DNA from: an uncultured bacterium
Lineage (GTDB): Bacteria > Bacillota > Clostridia > Oscillospirales > Oscillospiraceae
Length of the DNA stretch: 61,621 nucleotides
Direction of reading: 5' to 3'
NCBI GenBank assembly: GCA_947176765.1
Contig: CAMWRX010000007.1
Coordinates: 1-61,621, forward strand
Shown here piece by piece: positions 48,329-57,597 of the stretch (position 1 is its first letter; each line of letters begins with the position of its first letter). A program made the position numbers and the translations under genes. The notes beneath the pieces are model-generated. The model did no database searches, was not told where the DNA came from, and worked only from the letters and a program-made list of their open reading frames with translations.

Positions 48329-49567
48329 CTACTCCATTTTCAATTTGACGGCCGCCCGGAACCGTTTGCCGCTCTCCTCGGTCACATACCCTTGAATTTG
48401 CAGCAGGGTCAGGGCGGACAGCACCCGCCTGACGGGGATCTGGGTGCGCTCCACCAGGTCGTCCGCCTGAACCTCGCCGCCGTCCAGGGCCAGCAGCAGC
48501 TCCCGCTGGTCGTCGGTCAGCTTATCTTTACAGTCCGCCCAGCGGAGATATACCATGTCGTCCCCATCTTTTTGGGGTGGTTTTTTGTTTGCTTTGGGCG
48601 GCTCCCGGCGCTCCGGGACAGTGGCCGCGCCCTCCAGCCGCTGCTCCTCCGCCGACCGGGATAAGCCCTTTGCCGGCCGCAGCTTGCCGGGGAAGCGCTG
48701 GGCGAACTCGCACAGCACATCGTCCGCGCCCAGGATGAGCTTGGCCGCCCCTTCTTGAATGAGACGGTTGGTGCCCTCGCTCTCCGGCGCGTCCATGGGG
48801 CCGGGGACGGCGAATACCTCCCGATCCTGGTCCAGCGCGTGGCCCACGGTCAGCAGCGTGCCGCCGGAGCGGCCACTCTCCACCGCGACGACGCCCACAG
48901 ACAGGCCGCTGATGATGCGGTTGCGGATAGGAAAGTTCGCGCCTTTGTGCTCAGCTCCCGGCGGATATTCGGAGATCAGCGCCCCCACCGCCGCTACGTC
49001 CTCATACAGATCCTTATGCTGCCAGGGGTAGACCCGGTCAATGCCGCCGCCCAGCACGGACACCACCGGCCCGCCCATCTTCAGTGCGCCACGCACGGCG
49101 GAGGCGTCGATGCCCTCCGCCATGCCGGTGACGATGAGCGCGCCCCGGCGGGTGAGCTCGGCGGACAGCCTGGACGCCGCTCGCACGCCGTAGGGCGTGG
49201 CCTTCCGGGTGCCCACCATGGCGATGGCAAGCTCCTCGTCAAAGGCGATCTGCCGTCCCTTCCAGTACAGCACCATGGGTGGCTGGTGAATGGCCTTCAG
49301 CCGCTCCGGGTATGTGGCGTCCTGGAGGGTAAGCAGTTGGATGCCCAGCCGGTCGCAGTCCCCCAAAATCTCATCGGCCAAATCCAGCGACTTGTTCATC
49401 AGGGAGCGGATGGCCGCGTCAGGCAGTCCACCCACCAGCCGGTATGCCTCCTCATCGGCGGCGTGAACCAGCTCTGGCGTACCGAAATGCTCCAGCACCC
49501 GAATGGCGCTCTGGCCCGCAAGCCCCTTGCGCTGGGTGAGCCAGATCCAATGCTTCAGGTTAGACAT
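48329..49567 (-). CDS. dprA: DNA-processing protein DprA
   Basis: 412 residues. Loads RecA on incoming single-stranded DNA during transformation. Rossmann-like core with MVGTRKATPYGVRAASRLSA, VTGMAEGIDASAVRGALKMG, ISEYPPGAEHKGANFPIRNR and VVEGRSGGTL-like VVAVESGRSGGTLLTVGHAL. A C-terminal winged helix (ALDGGEVQADDLVERTQIPV) follows a Lys/Pro linker. It is adjacent to topA, the usual dprA-topA order. Confidence 0.95.
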   Translation of the reverse strand: MSNLKHWIWLTQRKGLAGQSAIRVLEHFGTPELVHAADEEAYRLVGGLPDAAIRSLMNKSLDLADEILGDCDRLGIQLLTLQDATYPERLKAIHQPPMVLYWKGRQIAFDEELAIAMVGTRKATPYGVRAASRLSAELTRRGALIVTGMAEGIDASAVRGALKMGGPVVSVLGGGIDRVYPWQHKDLYEDVAAVGALISEYPPGAEHKGANFPIRNRIISGLSVGVVAVESGRSGGTLLTVGHALDQDREVFAVPGPMDAPESEGTNRLIQEGAAKLILGADDVLCEFAQRFPGKLRPAKGLSRSAEEQRLEGAATVPERREPPKANKKPPQKDGDDMVYLRWADCKDKLTDDQRELLLALDGGEVQADDLVERTQIPVRRVLSALTLLQIQGYVTEESGKRFRAAVKLKME

Positions 49568-49588
49568 GAAACCGCTTCCCCATTTCTT

Positions 49589-50356
49589 CTAATCGTTCCG
49601 GGCCATCTCCCACAGCACCACCGATGCCGCCACGGCGGCGTTCAGCGACTCGCACCGGGGCGACATGGGAATCTTGATCGTCCTTTCGCACAGCGCCAGG
49701 GCCTGCTGGGACACGCCCCGGCCCTCGCTGCCAATGATCACCGCCGCCCTGTCCAATGGAACAGACCGCACATCCGCCGTATCCTCCCGCAGGGCCGTGG
49801 CATACAGCGGGATGCCCGCCTCCGACAGCGTTTCCGCCGCCTCTTCCAGCGTACCCTCGTACACGGGCAGGCGGAACACCGCCCCCATGGTGGCCCGAAC
49901 CGTCTTGGGGTTCCACGGGTCGGCGCAGCCGTTGCACAAAATCAGACCGTCCGCCCCAAATGCGTCGGCGGTGCGCCAGACCGTGCCCACGTTTCCGGGG
50001 TCCTGGACGCCGTCCAGCACCAGATAACGCTTCCCATCAAACCGCCCCGGCAGCGTAAGAGCTTTCCCCTTACAGACAAAAACAATACCTTGCGGATGCT
50101 CCGTATCCGCGATGGAGTTCAGCAGGCTGTCCCCCACCTCCGCCAAGCGCACATGGGCGGGCAGCTCCGGCAGCGGCACGCCGGGGGCGCAAATCACCGC
50201 TTCCAGCGGCCCTCCCCAGCGCAGGGCTTCCTCCAGCAGCTTAGGGCCCTCGGCGGCAAAGGCGCCCTCCTCCCGGCGGAAGGAGCGGCGGCTGTTCAGC
50301 TTCCGCACCCGGCTCAAAAGAGGGTTGGCCTTGCTGGTGATGATCTCCCGTTCCAC
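49589..50356 (-). CDS. SpoU/TrmH-family RNA 2'-O-methyltransferase
   Basis: 255 residues. N-terminal substrate-binding region (REIITSKANPLLSRVRKLNS, FRREEGAFAAEGPKLLEEAL) and the C-terminal SPOUT knot: LDGVQDPGNVGTVWRTADAF, AVIIGSEGRGVSQQAL, and IPMSPRCESLNAAVAASVVL. These three motifs bind SAM and define the family. It probably methylates 23S rRNA or tRNA ribose; the exact target cannot be told. Follows lysS after a terminator. Confidence 0.94.
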   Translation of the reverse strand: MEREIITSKANPLLSRVRKLNSRRSFRREEGAFAAEGPKLLEEALRWGGPLEAVICAPGVPLPELPAHVRLAEVGDSLLNSIADTEHPQGIVFVCKGKALTLPGRFDGKRYLVLDGVQDPGNVGTVWRTADAFGADGLILCNGCADPWNPKTVRATMGAVFRLPVYEGTLEEAAETLSEAGIPLYATALREDTADVRSVPLDRAAVIIGSEGRGVSQQALALCERTIKIPMSPRCESLNAAVAASVVLWEMARND

Positions 50357-50383
50357 AGCCTCCCCCTCCTTGTTTCAATGCGC

Positions 50384-50417
50384 AAAAGCATACCGGCGGC
50401 TGTGCCGGTATGCTTTT
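50384..50417 (-). terminator. lysS terminator
   Basis: Minus strand AAAAGCATACCGGC / GCCGGTATGCTTTT, a 14-bp perfect stem with a 6-nt loop, followed by GCGC rather than more T. It likely attenuates transcription into the downstream methyltransferase gene. Confidence 0.75.
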
Positions 50418-50428
50418 GGGGCGATTTC

Positions 50429-51940
50429 TTAATCCAACGGGCGCATCGTCGGGAAGAGCAGGACCTCCCGGATGGAGTCGTTGTTGGTGAGCAGCATCAC
50501 GCACCGGTCGATGCCGATGCCCAGTCCGCCCGTGGGCGGCATACCATACTCCAGGGCGGTGAGGAAGTCCTCGTCCATCATGCCCGCCTCGTCGTCGCCC
50601 TTGGCCCGGAGCTCCACCTGCTTCTGGAAGCGCTGGCGCTGGTCGATGGGATCGTTCAGCTCGGAGAAGGCGTTGCCCATCTCGCTGCGGCAGATGAACA
50701 GCTCAAACCGCTCGGTGAGCCGGGGGTCCGCCGGGGAACGCTTGGCCAGCGGGGACACGTCCACCGGGTGCATGGTGATAAAGGTGGGCTGGATGAGCTT
50801 GTCCTCCACCTTCTGGTCAAAGCACTCGTACAGGGCGTTGCCCCAGGTCTTATCGGCGGTCTCGGGCAGCTCCACGCCGATGGACTTGGCGGCGGCCACC
50901 GCCTCCTCATCGGACGTGATGGCCATGAAGTCCAGCCCTGTGTACTGCTTGACGGCCTCGTGCATGGGCAGGCGGGGCCAGCCGGGGGTCAGGTCGATCT
51001 GCTCTCCCTGCCACTCCACCTGGTAGGTGCCCAGGATCTTCTGGGCGGCAGAGGACAGCAGGTCCTCAAACAGATCCATCATATCGTTGAAATCGGCATA
51101 GGCCTGGTACAGCTCGATGGTGGTAAACTCCGGGTTGTGCCGGTTGTCCATGCCCTCGTTGCGGAAAATGCGGCCCATCTCATAGACGCGCTCCAAGCCG
51201 CCCACGATCAGCCGCTTCAGGGCCAGTTCGGTGGCGATGCGCATATACATATCGATGTCCAGCGTGTTATGATGGGTAATAAAGGGCCGGGCGGTGGCGC
51301 CGCCGGAAATGGTATTGAGCACCGGCGTCTCAACCTCCATAAAGCCCCGGGCGTCCATGAAGTCCCGGACATGCTTGATGAACTGGGAGCGGATGACAAA
51401 GTTCCGCTTCACATCGGGGTTGACGATCAGATCCACATAACGCTGGCGGCAACGGATTTCCACGTCCGTCAGGCCGTGGAACTTCTCCGGCAGGGGCAGC
51501 AGGGACTTGGACAGCAGGGTGATGGTCTTGGCTTTGATGGAGATCTCGCCCCGCTTGGTGCGGAACACCTCGCCCTCAACACCCACAATGTCGCCGATGT
51601 CGTACTTCTTGAAGGCGGCCAGGGCCTCCTCCCCCACGTCGTCAATGCGGACATAGAGCTGGATGCGGCCGCCGTTGTCCTGGAGGTCGGAAAACACGGC
51701 CTTGCCCATGCCCCGCTTGCTCATGAGACGGCCCGCCAGCCGGACGGACTGGCCCTCCATCTCCTCAAAACGCTCCTTCACCTCATCGCTGTGGTGGGTG
51801 ACATCAAACTTTGTGATGACAAACGGGTCCTGCCCCTTCTCCCGCAGGTCGTTCAGCTTGTCCCGCCGGACTTGAAGCAGCTCGGACAGGGAGGGTTCCT
51901 CCTGAACGACATCCTGCCGATTATTCGTCTGATCAGACAT
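50429..51940 (-). CDS. lysS: Lysyl-tRNA synthetase (class II)
   Basis: 503 residues. An OB-fold anticodon-binding domain (~60-165, VRLAGRLMSKRGMGKAVFSD) precedes the class II core: motif 1 near HVRDFMDARGFMEVETPVLN, motif 2 VYEMGRIFRNEGMDNRHNPE, motif 3 PPTGGLGIGIDRCVMLLTNN. It charges tRNA-Lys in the cytoplasm. It follows greA by 35 bp, a classic pairing. Confidence 0.97.
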   Translation of the reverse strand: MSDQTNNRQDVVQEEPSLSELLQVRRDKLNDLREKGQDPFVITKFDVTHHSDEVKERFEEMEGQSVRLAGRLMSKRGMGKAVFSDLQDNGGRIQLYVRIDDVGEEALAAFKKYDIGDIVGVEGEVFRTKRGEISIKAKTITLLSKSLLPLPEKFHGLTDVEIRCRQRYVDLIVNPDVKRNFVIRSQFIKHVRDFMDARGFMEVETPVLNTISGGATARPFITHHNTLDIDMYMRIATELALKRLIVGGLERVYEMGRIFRNEGMDNRHNPEFTTIELYQAYADFNDMMDLFEDLLSSAAQKILGTYQVEWQGEQIDLTPGWPRLPMHEAVKQYTGLDFMAITSDEEAVAAAKSIGVELPETADKTWGNALYECFDQKVEDKLIQPTFITMHPVDVSPLAKRSPADPRLTERFELFICRSEMGNAFSELNDPIDQRQRFQKQVELRAKGDDEAGMMDEDFLTALEYGMPPTGGLGIGIDRCVMLLTNNDSIREVLLFPTMRPLD

Positions 51941-51975
51941 TGGTCTTCTCTCCTTTGTATCGTAACGGATCGCCC

Positions 51976-52449
51976 TCAGCGCTGGATGGCGACCACCTCA
52001 TACTCAATATTGCCGGCGGGGGCCTCCACCACCGCGATCTCGCCGATGGCCTTGCCCAGCAGCGCCTTGCCGAAGGGAGACTCCTCCGAGATGCGGCCGT
52101 TCATGGGATCGGCCTCCTGGGAGCCTACCACCTGGTAGGTCTCCTCATCGCCGGTGACCACGTCCTTCACCGTGATCCGGCTGCCCATGCGCACGGTGTT
52201 GGGGTCGTCGGCGTGCTCCTCAATGACCACGCAGTTGGCCAGGATATTCTCCAGCTCGGCGATGCGGGAATAGAGCTTGCCCTGCTCGTTTTTCGCCTCG
52301 TCGTACTCGCTGTTCTCCGACAGGTCGCCAAAGGAACGGGCCTCCTTGATGAGGTCGGCCACCTCCTTCTCCCTGACGGTTTTCAGATAGGTCAACTCTT
52401 TTTTCAGTTCCTCCAAGCGCTCGGCGCTCAGCTTGAATTCCTTGGCCAT
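51976..52449 (-). CDS. greA: Transcription elongation factor GreA
   Basis: 157 residues. N-terminal coiled coil (LSAERLEELKKELTYLKTVR; DLSENSEYDEAKNEQG with the acidic tip residues) and a C-terminal FKBP-like domain (IGEIAVVEAPAGNIEYEVVA). It rescues backtracked RNA polymerase. A full-consensus promoter lies 65 bp upstream. Confidence 0.97.
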   Translation of the reverse strand: MAKEFKLSAERLEELKKELTYLKTVREKEVADLIKEARSFGDLSENSEYDEAKNEQGKLYSRIAELENILANCVVIEEHADDPNTVRMGSRITVKDVVTGDEETYQVVGSQEADPMNGRISEESPFGKALLGKAIGEIAVVEAPAGNIEYEVVAIQR

Positions 52450-52514
52450 CTTTTGCTCATCCTTTCTTCCCAGCCCGCCAAAGGCGGAAACGTTCGCAAA
52501 TGTTATCCGAGGGA

Positions 52515-52543
52515 ATTATAGATACTTTATCCGCCTTTGTCAA
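52515..52543 (-). promoter_or_regulatory. greA-lysS promoter
   Basis: Minus strand TTGACA (plus 52538-52543) and TATAAT (plus 52515-52520) with a 17-bp spacer: a full consensus promoter. Confidence 0.8.
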
Positions 52544-52585
52544 GTGGTTCCAGCGCAAGTCCCGCCCCAGCCGGGGCAATTTCGG

Positions 52586-53008
52586 TCATTTTCTCCGGGC
52601 GGCCGTCCGCTTCTTCTTCCGTCCGCCTCCCAGCAGCCCCGCCAGGGCGCCGCCGCACAGGCAGCCCGCCAGCTCAATGAGCGCCTGGCCGCCCAGCTTC
52701 AGAGAATCGCTCATCAGCAGACCCACCGCCAGGATCAGCAAATAGCACACAGCCCCGGCGGCAAGCCCCCCCAGCAGCCGCCGGGACTTCCACCGGGCGC
52801 AGGCCAGCAGGCCGCCCGCCAGACAGCCCACCACACAGGCCGCCGCCGTCAACTGGGGCGCGGCGTCCTCCTTCAAAATACCCCTGGATACCGCCAGCGC
52901 CCCCAGCAGCAAGATCACCAGCTCCACACCCAGAGCCAGCAGGCCCCCCAGCGCCACCCCTGTGGCCATCTGCACCGCGTTGGTGCCCTGCGTCTCAGAC
53001 TTACCCAT
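52586..53008 (-). CDS. TIGR04086 family membrane protein
   Basis: 140 residues with four predicted transmembrane helices (VALGGLLALGVELVILLLGA; LTAAACVVGCLAGGLLAC; GLAAGAVCYLLILAVGLL; ALIELAGCLCGGALAGLLGG) and a basic C-terminus (RKKKRTAARRK). The family is common in sporulating Firmicutes next to yajC. GGAAGGGG lies 7 nt before the ATG, inside the hairpin that ends the yajC transcript. Function unknown. Confidence 0.85.
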   Translation of the reverse strand: MGKSETQGTNAVQMATGVALGGLLALGVELVILLLGALAVSRGILKEDAAPQLTAAACVVGCLAGGLLACARWKSRRLLGGLAAGAVCYLLILAVGLLMSDSLKLGGQALIELAGCLCGGALAGLLGGGRKKKRTAARRK

Positions 53009-53059
53009 AAAAGCACCCCTTCCACATGGTTTTCTATACCATATGCAAAAGGGGTGCTT
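53009..53059 (-). terminator. yajC terminator overlapping the next gene's ribosome site
   Basis: Minus strand AAGCACCCC ... GGGGTGCTT plus an inner CATATGG/CCATGTG stem, followed by TTTATG. The 3' arm contains the ribosome site of the TIGR04086 gene, so terminator and translation initiation compete. Confidence 0.75.
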
Positions 53060-53071
53060 GTCATTCCTGGG

Positions 53072-53437
53072 TCACTTGTCGGACTTCTTGTCCTTTTTCT
53101 CTTCCTTCTCCGGCGCGGGGGCATCCTCGGTGCTCTGGGTGCCCTTGCTGGAAATAGCCCACTTAGTGAACTCCACACGGACGCGGTCGGCGCCGGTCTC
53201 GATGACGATGGTCTTCTCCTTCACGGCGCAGATGGTACCCACAATGCCGCCGATGGTGGTGATGACATCGCCTACTTTCAGGTTGCTGCGCATTTCCTCT
53301 GCGGCCTTTTTCTTCTTGTTCTCCGGCCGGATCAGCAGGAAGTAGAACACGGCGATCATCGCCACGATCATCAGGATCGACGGAAGCATGGACACGCCTT
53401 GGGGCGCCGCGGCCGCGTCGGCGGACAGAATAAACAT
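53072..53437 (-). CDS. yajC: Preprotein translocase accessory protein YajC
   Basis: 121 residues. One membrane helix (LPSILMIVAMIAVFYFLLIR) followed by PENKKKKAAEEMRSNLKVGD and a small beta-barrel, then a charged tail (EKEEKKDKKSDK). It associates with SecDF. GGGAGGA precedes the ATG at 53437. A short N-terminal Ala-rich stretch precedes the helix. Neighbour tgt upstream is the usual partner. Confidence 0.93.
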   Translation of the reverse strand: MFILSADAAAAPQGVSMLPSILMIVAMIAVFYFLLIRPENKKKKAAEEMRSNLKVGDVITTIGGIVGTICAVKEKTIVIETGADRVRVEFTKWAISSKGTQSTEDAPAPEKEEKKDKKSDK

Positions 53438-53486
53438 GATGGTTCCTCCCATTTCAAGATGTAAACTGGCTCAGGACAATAAAACG

Positions 53487-53515
53487 ATTATAGCGGAAAT
53501 GACTGCCAAAGACAA
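53487..53515 (-). promoter_or_regulatory. yajC promoter
   Basis: Minus strand TTGTCT (plus 53510-53515) and TATAAT (plus 53487-53492), 17-bp spacer, in the gap after tgt. Confidence 0.65.
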
Positions 53516-53533
53516 GCCCTTTTTTCAAAAAGT

Positions 53534-54667
53534 TCATTCGGCCCGTCCCGCCAGCCGCTGGGAATACTCCTCCCGGAAGGCGGCGAACTGCCCCGCGTCC
53601 AGCGCGTCCCGGATGCGCCGGGCCAGGTTGTTGTAAAAATACAGGTTGTGCATCACCGCCAGGCGCATGGCCAGCATCTCCCCCGCCACAAACAGATGGC
53701 GCAGGTAGGCCCGGGAGAAATTCCTACACACCGGACAGTCACAGTGCGGATCAATGGGCCGCTCGTCCAGCTTGAACCGCTCGTTTTTGATGTTCAGCGC
53801 CCCGTCCCAGGTGAACAGCTTGCCGTGGCGGGCGTTGCGGGCGGGCATGACGCAGTCGAAGAAGTCGATCCCCCGGGCCACCGCCTCGATGATGTTGGAC
53901 GGCGTCCCCACACCCATGAGATACCGGGGCTTGTCCGCCGGCATATGGGGCTCCACCGCCTCGATGATCTGGTACATCACCTCGGTGGGCTCCCCCACCG
54001 CCAGACCGCCGATGGCGTAGCCGCCGCATGGGATCTTGGCCGTCTCCTTCATGTGCCACACCCGTAGATCCTCATAGGTGGCCCCCTGGTTGATGCCGAA
54101 CAGCACCTGCCCGGGGTTGACGCAGTCCGGCAAAGCGTTCAGCCTGTCATGCTCTGCCCTGCACCGCTCCAGCCACCGCAGGGTGCGCTCACAGGACGCC
54201 TTGGCGTAGTCGTAGGGCGCGGGGTTCTCCACGCACTCGTCAAAGGCCATGGCCACGTCGCTGCCCAGGTTGGACTGGATACGCATGGACTCCTCCGGCC
54301 CCATGAAGATGCGCTTGCCGTCGATGTGAGAGGAGAAGGTGACCCCCTCCTCGGTGATCTTCCGCAGCCCCGCCAGCGAGAACACCTGAAACCCGCCGGA
54401 GTCGGTGAGCATGGGCCCGTCCCAGCGCATGAATTTGTGAAGCCCGCCCATCTGCCGCACCACGTCGTCGCCTGGGCGCAGATGGAGGTGGTAGGTGTTG
54501 GACAGCTCGATCTGACAGCCGATCTCCTTCAGATCGAAGGCGGACAGGGCACCCTTGATGGCCCCCTGGGTGCCCACGTTCATGAACACCGGGGTCTGCA
54601 CCACGCCATGGGGGCAGGTGAACTCCCCCCGCCGGGCCGCGCCCTCGGTCTTGATTACGCGAAACAT
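53534..54667 (-). CDS. tgt: Queuine/preQ1 tRNA-guanine transglycosylase
   Basis: 377 residues. Exchanges G34 for preQ1 in tRNAs with GUN anticodons. Motifs: MLTDSGGFQVFSLAGLRKI with the catalytic aspartate, ALAVGEPTEVM-like GLAVGEPTEVMYQI, DCVMPARNARHGKLF, and the zinc site CDCPVC with the later histidine. No queC-F genes or queA are in the window. It lies 6 bp after a ridA gene. Confidence 0.97.
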   Translation of the reverse strand: MFRVIKTEGAARRGEFTCPHGVVQTPVFMNVGTQGAIKGALSAFDLKEIGCQIELSNTYHLHLRPGDDVVRQMGGLHKFMRWDGPMLTDSGGFQVFSLAGLRKITEEGVTFSSHIDGKRIFMGPEESMRIQSNLGSDVAMAFDECVENPAPYDYAKASCERTLRWLERCRAEHDRLNALPDCVNPGQVLFGINQGATYEDLRVWHMKETAKIPCGGYAIGGLAVGEPTEVMYQIIEAVEPHMPADKPRYLMGVGTPSNIIEAVARGIDFFDCVMPARNARHGKLFTWDGALNIKNERFKLDERPIDPHCDCPVCRNFSRAYLRHLFVAGEMLAMRLAVMHNLYFYNNLARRIRDALDAGQFAAFREEYSQRLAGRAE

Positions 54668-54673
54668 TGCTTT

Positions 54674-55051
54674 TTAGAAGGCCGCGACACACTCGATCTC
54701 CACCCGCGCGTCCTTGGGCAGCGCGGCCACCTGATAGGCGGCCCGGGCGGGATAGGGGGCGGTGAAGAACTCGGCATATACCTCGTTCATGGCCCCGAAA
54801 TCGGCGATGTCCTTGAGCATGACGGTGGTCTTGACCACGTTGGACATATCCAGCCCTTCCGCCGCCAGGATATTTTTAATGTTGGTGAGGGACTGGCGGG
54901 TCTGGGTCACAATGTCCTCCCCGGCAAAGGCCCCAGTGGCGGGGTCAATGGGGATCTGCCCGGACACATACACGGTTTTGCCCGCCTGGATGGCCTGGGA
55001 ATAGGGGCCGATGGCGGCGGGCGCGTTGTCGGTGTGAATGGCTTTGTTCAT
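54674..55051 (-). CDS. ridA: RidA family protein
   Basis: 125 residues. Hydrolyses reactive enamine/imine intermediates. Typical pieces: APAAIGPYSQAIQAGKTVYV, VVKTTVMLKDIADFGAMNEV, the conserved arginine in PKDARVEIECVA. It precedes tgt by 6 bp. Confidence 0.95.
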   Translation of the reverse strand: MNKAIHTDNAPAAIGPYSQAIQAGKTVYVSGQIPIDPATGAFAGEDIVTQTRQSLTNIKNILAAEGLDMSNVVKTTVMLKDIADFGAMNEVYAEFFTAPYPARAAYQVAALPKDARVEIECVAAF

Positions 55052-55075
55052 GATCGTTTACTCTCCTTTTTATTT

Positions 55076-55954
55076 TTATCGCAATTCAACGGTGTATTTC
55101 AGTTTCTTTTCCCCGCCGGGGGCGAGACGGACGGCGTGGGGCTTGTCGGCGAACTCGCCGCTCTCCCCCTCCACCGCGGCGCAGCCGTGCCAGGGCTCCA
55201 GACATATATAGGGCGCGTTGACGCCCCCCATAGTCCAGAAGGCGATCATGGGGAACTCACTGAAGTCCATATAGACGCCCCGGCCGCCGTCCTTATGGCG
55301 GAGGGTGACCCCCTTGGAGCGCAGGCCCTCAAAGATGATGGTGTCCAGCCAGTCAAACACCCCGTGATCCAGGGCAATGGTGTCGGTGTGATCCAGGATG
55401 TGCTCCCGACGGGCAGTCATATGCCCCCGGGCGCTGGGCACGATGGACTGGGCGTCCTCCACCTCGTCAAACACCAGACGGTAGTCCTCGAACCGCTCCC
55501 CCTCCCGCAGGGGGCAGTTGATGCCGGTGTGGCCGCCCACACAAAACAGCAGATCCTCGCTGCCGGGGTTTTGCACCTCAAACTGGGTGTAAAACCCGCT
55601 GTCAGTGAGCTGGTGCCGTATGCGAAGCACAAAGTGATAGGGATAGCACGCCAGCGTCTCTGGGGAGTCCCGCAGCTCCAGCACGGCGTAGTCCTCCCCC
55701 CGCTCCGCCACGGCAAACTCGCTCCGGCGGGCGAAGCCGTGGCGAGCCATCTCATAGCTCCGACCGTCCACGGATACCTTCCCGTCCACCAGATTGCCCA
55801 CTACGGGGAACAGGTTGGGGTTGCGCCCCGGCCAATAGTTGGGATCGCCGCTCCAGATATATTCGGTTCCCCGCTCGTCCCGGAAGGACACCAGCTCGCC
55901 GCCCTTTGTCTCAACAGAGGCGGTTAAGGCGCCCCGACTCAATTCGATCCTCAT
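55076..55954 (-). CDS. Aldose 1-epimerase family protein (LacX-like)
   Basis: 292 residues. The galactose-mutarotase fold is indicated by GGELVSFRDERGTEYIWSGD, NPNLFPVVGNLVDG, YEMARHGFARRSEF and the C-terminal ICLEPWHGCAA. It may interconvert sugar anomers, but members of this subgroup have few proven substrates. I chose the ATG at 55954 after GAGGAGGGG; the frame extends eight codons further. Co-directional with a sugar nucleotidyltransferase 13 bp upstream. Confidence 0.9.
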   Translation of the reverse strand: MRIELSRGALTASVETKGGELVSFRDERGTEYIWSGDPNYWPGRNPNLFPVVGNLVDGKVSVDGRSYEMARHGFARRSEFAVAERGEDYAVLELRDSPETLACYPYHFVLRIRHQLTDSGFYTQFEVQNPGSEDLLFCVGGHTGINCPLREGERFEDYRLVFDEVEDAQSIVPSARGHMTARREHILDHTDTIALDHGVFDWLDTIIFEGLRSKGVTLRHKDGGRGVYMDFSEFPMIAFWTMGGVNAPYICLEPWHGCAAVEGESGEFADKPHAVRLAPGGEKKLKYTVELR

Positions 55955-55967
55955 GATCCGCCCCTCC

Positions 55968-56900
55968 TCACATTTCATCCGCTCCCTTTTCCGGCCACAG
56001 CTCCTCCGGGTACAGCCCCGCCTCTGTCATGGCCGCGATAGCGGCGATAACGGTGGGCTTGTCCTCCCGGTAGGTGACCCCGTACCACTTATCCTCGCTG
56101 GGCAGCACCTGCACCCGCGCCCTGCCCTCTCTGATCAGCTGATCCACCACGCTGGGCAGGAAATACTCCCCTTTCAGCGGATTTTCCGCCAGGGTCTTGT
56201 CCAAAAACGCGGGGAACCGGGCCTCGGCCTCCTCCAGGAAGCTGCGGTTGAACCCCCACATATTCATGGACACCAAGGTTTCCCCGGAAATCGCCGTCCA
56301 GGTCTGGCCGCCGTCCTCGCTGTAGCGTGCGTCCTCCCCGTCCTTCTCAATGGCAGTGCGCTCGTGGATTTCAATCAAAGACCCGTCCTGATCCACGCTG
56401 CACACCCCCCGGGCCACGGAGCCGTTTTCCGTCACCGTGTTTCTCAGGCGGTAGCCCACCATGGCGTAATGATAAGGCCTGTCGTTTGACAGATAATCGT
56501 AGACTTTCTGAAACGCCGACCGGCCGTAATAGTCGTCGGCGTTGATAATGGCGAAGGGGCAGCCCACCATGTGCCGCACCGACAGTGCCGCCTGGGCGGT
56601 GCCCCAGGGCTTCACCCGGCCTTCGGGGACAGTATACCCCTCCGGCAGATCGTCCTTGCGCTGGAAAACGTATCTCACATCCATATACCGCTCAATGCGC
56701 CGGCCCACCCGGGACTTGAACTCCTTTTCCAGCTCTTCCTTGATGATGAACACCACCGTCTCAAATCCAGCCCTGTAGGCGTCATATATGGAGTAATCCA
56801 AGATCACTTGGTCATGGTTCCCCACCGGATCCAACTGTTTCAGGCCGCCGTACCGGCTGCCCATGCCGGCGGCCATGATGACCAGAACAGGCTTACTCAT
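55968..56900 (-). CDS. Sugar nucleotidyltransferase-like protein
   Basis: 310 residues. Nucleotide-binding N-terminus VIMAAGMGSRYGGLKQLDPV and the metal-binding aspartate in FAIINADDYYGRSAFQKVYD mark the NTP_transferase family that makes nucleotide sugars (for example dTDP- or UDP-sugars). No glycosyltransferase or sugar-modifying genes lie close by, apart from the downstream mutarotase-like gene, so the sugar is unknown. Confidence 0.9.
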   Translation of the reverse strand: MSKPVLVIMAAGMGSRYGGLKQLDPVGNHDQVILDYSIYDAYRAGFETVVFIIKEELEKEFKSRVGRRIERYMDVRYVFQRKDDLPEGYTVPEGRVKPWGTAQAALSVRHMVGCPFAIINADDYYGRSAFQKVYDYLSNDRPYHYAMVGYRLRNTVTENGSVARGVCSVDQDGSLIEIHERTAIEKDGEDARYSEDGGQTWTAISGETLVSMNMWGFNRSFLEEAEARFPAFLDKTLAENPLKGEYFLPSVVDQLIREGRARVQVLPSEDKWYGVTYREDKPTVIAAIAAMTEAGLYPEELWPEKGADEM

Positions 56901-56942
56901 CTCTCATCTCTCCTTTGTACGATTTGTAATATCTTCACCGTC

Positions 56943-57368
56943 TCAGCCCTGCCGTCCGCAGCCCTCGCGCACGGTTTGCAGGCGTTCCATCGCCTCCTGC
57001 ACCATCTGGCCCACGCTCATCTCCCCCGTGCCCACCACCATGTTGTCACAGTGTCCGATGGGCAGCAGGATGCGCTTGGCTGGGCTCTGCCCCGCCGCCA
57101 GGGCCATGGCCGGAGTGATCTCCCCCAGCATGGCGTCGGCGATGACGACTCCGATGGGGGCGAGGATCACGTCCGCCCGACGGCAGTTTACCACCACGGC
57201 GTTCTCCCCTGTGGCCACCAAGTCCGCCCCCGCTTTCAGCATGGCGGAGGCGGCAAGGCTGTTGGTGCCCACCGCCGTCACAGTGTCGCCGGGAAACGCC
57301 TTCTTCACCGCGGTCACCAGCTGCCTGCCGATGCCGCCGCCCTGGGCGTCGATGATTAGAATGTTCAT
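56943..57368 (-). CDS. DUF3842 family protein
   Basis: 141 residues. Rossmann-like start MNILIIDAQGGGIGRQLVTA, then AVGTNSLAASAMLKAGADLV and CDNMVVGTGEMSVGQMVQEA, the pattern of DUF3842, a small Clostridia-enriched family of unknown function. I chose the ATG at 57368 after AGGGAAG; the frame extends eight codons upstream. It lies upstream of, and co-oriented with, the nucleotidyltransferase. Confidence 0.85.
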   Translation of the reverse strand: MNILIIDAQGGGIGRQLVTAVKKAFPGDTVTAVGTNSLAASAMLKAGADLVATGENAVVVNCRRADVILAPIGVVIADAMLGEITPAMALAAGQSPAKRILLPIGHCDNMVVGTGEMSVGQMVQEAMERLQTVREGCGRQG

Positions 57369-57597
57369 ATGCTTCCCTGCCTTGCCTTTCACTTTTTATC
57401 AATATATCACAGTCACAGGGAAAAGTCACGCCAAAAATACCCATTCCGGCAAAAATGAGGGGAGCGGAACGCCGCTGCGGCAGGCGGCTGTATCATCCCC
57501 CTTGTTTTTCGACAGTTCTCGGGACACTTTCCGCCTCAAGCGCATAAGCTGGATTGACGGCTAAGCTGTCACACTCTGATCGAAGGAGGGATTTCCT

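Noticed and set aside
48755-52138. A 1127-codon open frame on the plus strand opposite dprA, the SpoU methyltransferase, lysS and greA
   Set aside because: It spans several well-conserved genes and the gaps between them, lacks a domain-like sequence and is rich in His/Gly/Leu/Gln. Such long shadows are expected opposite GC-rich genes.
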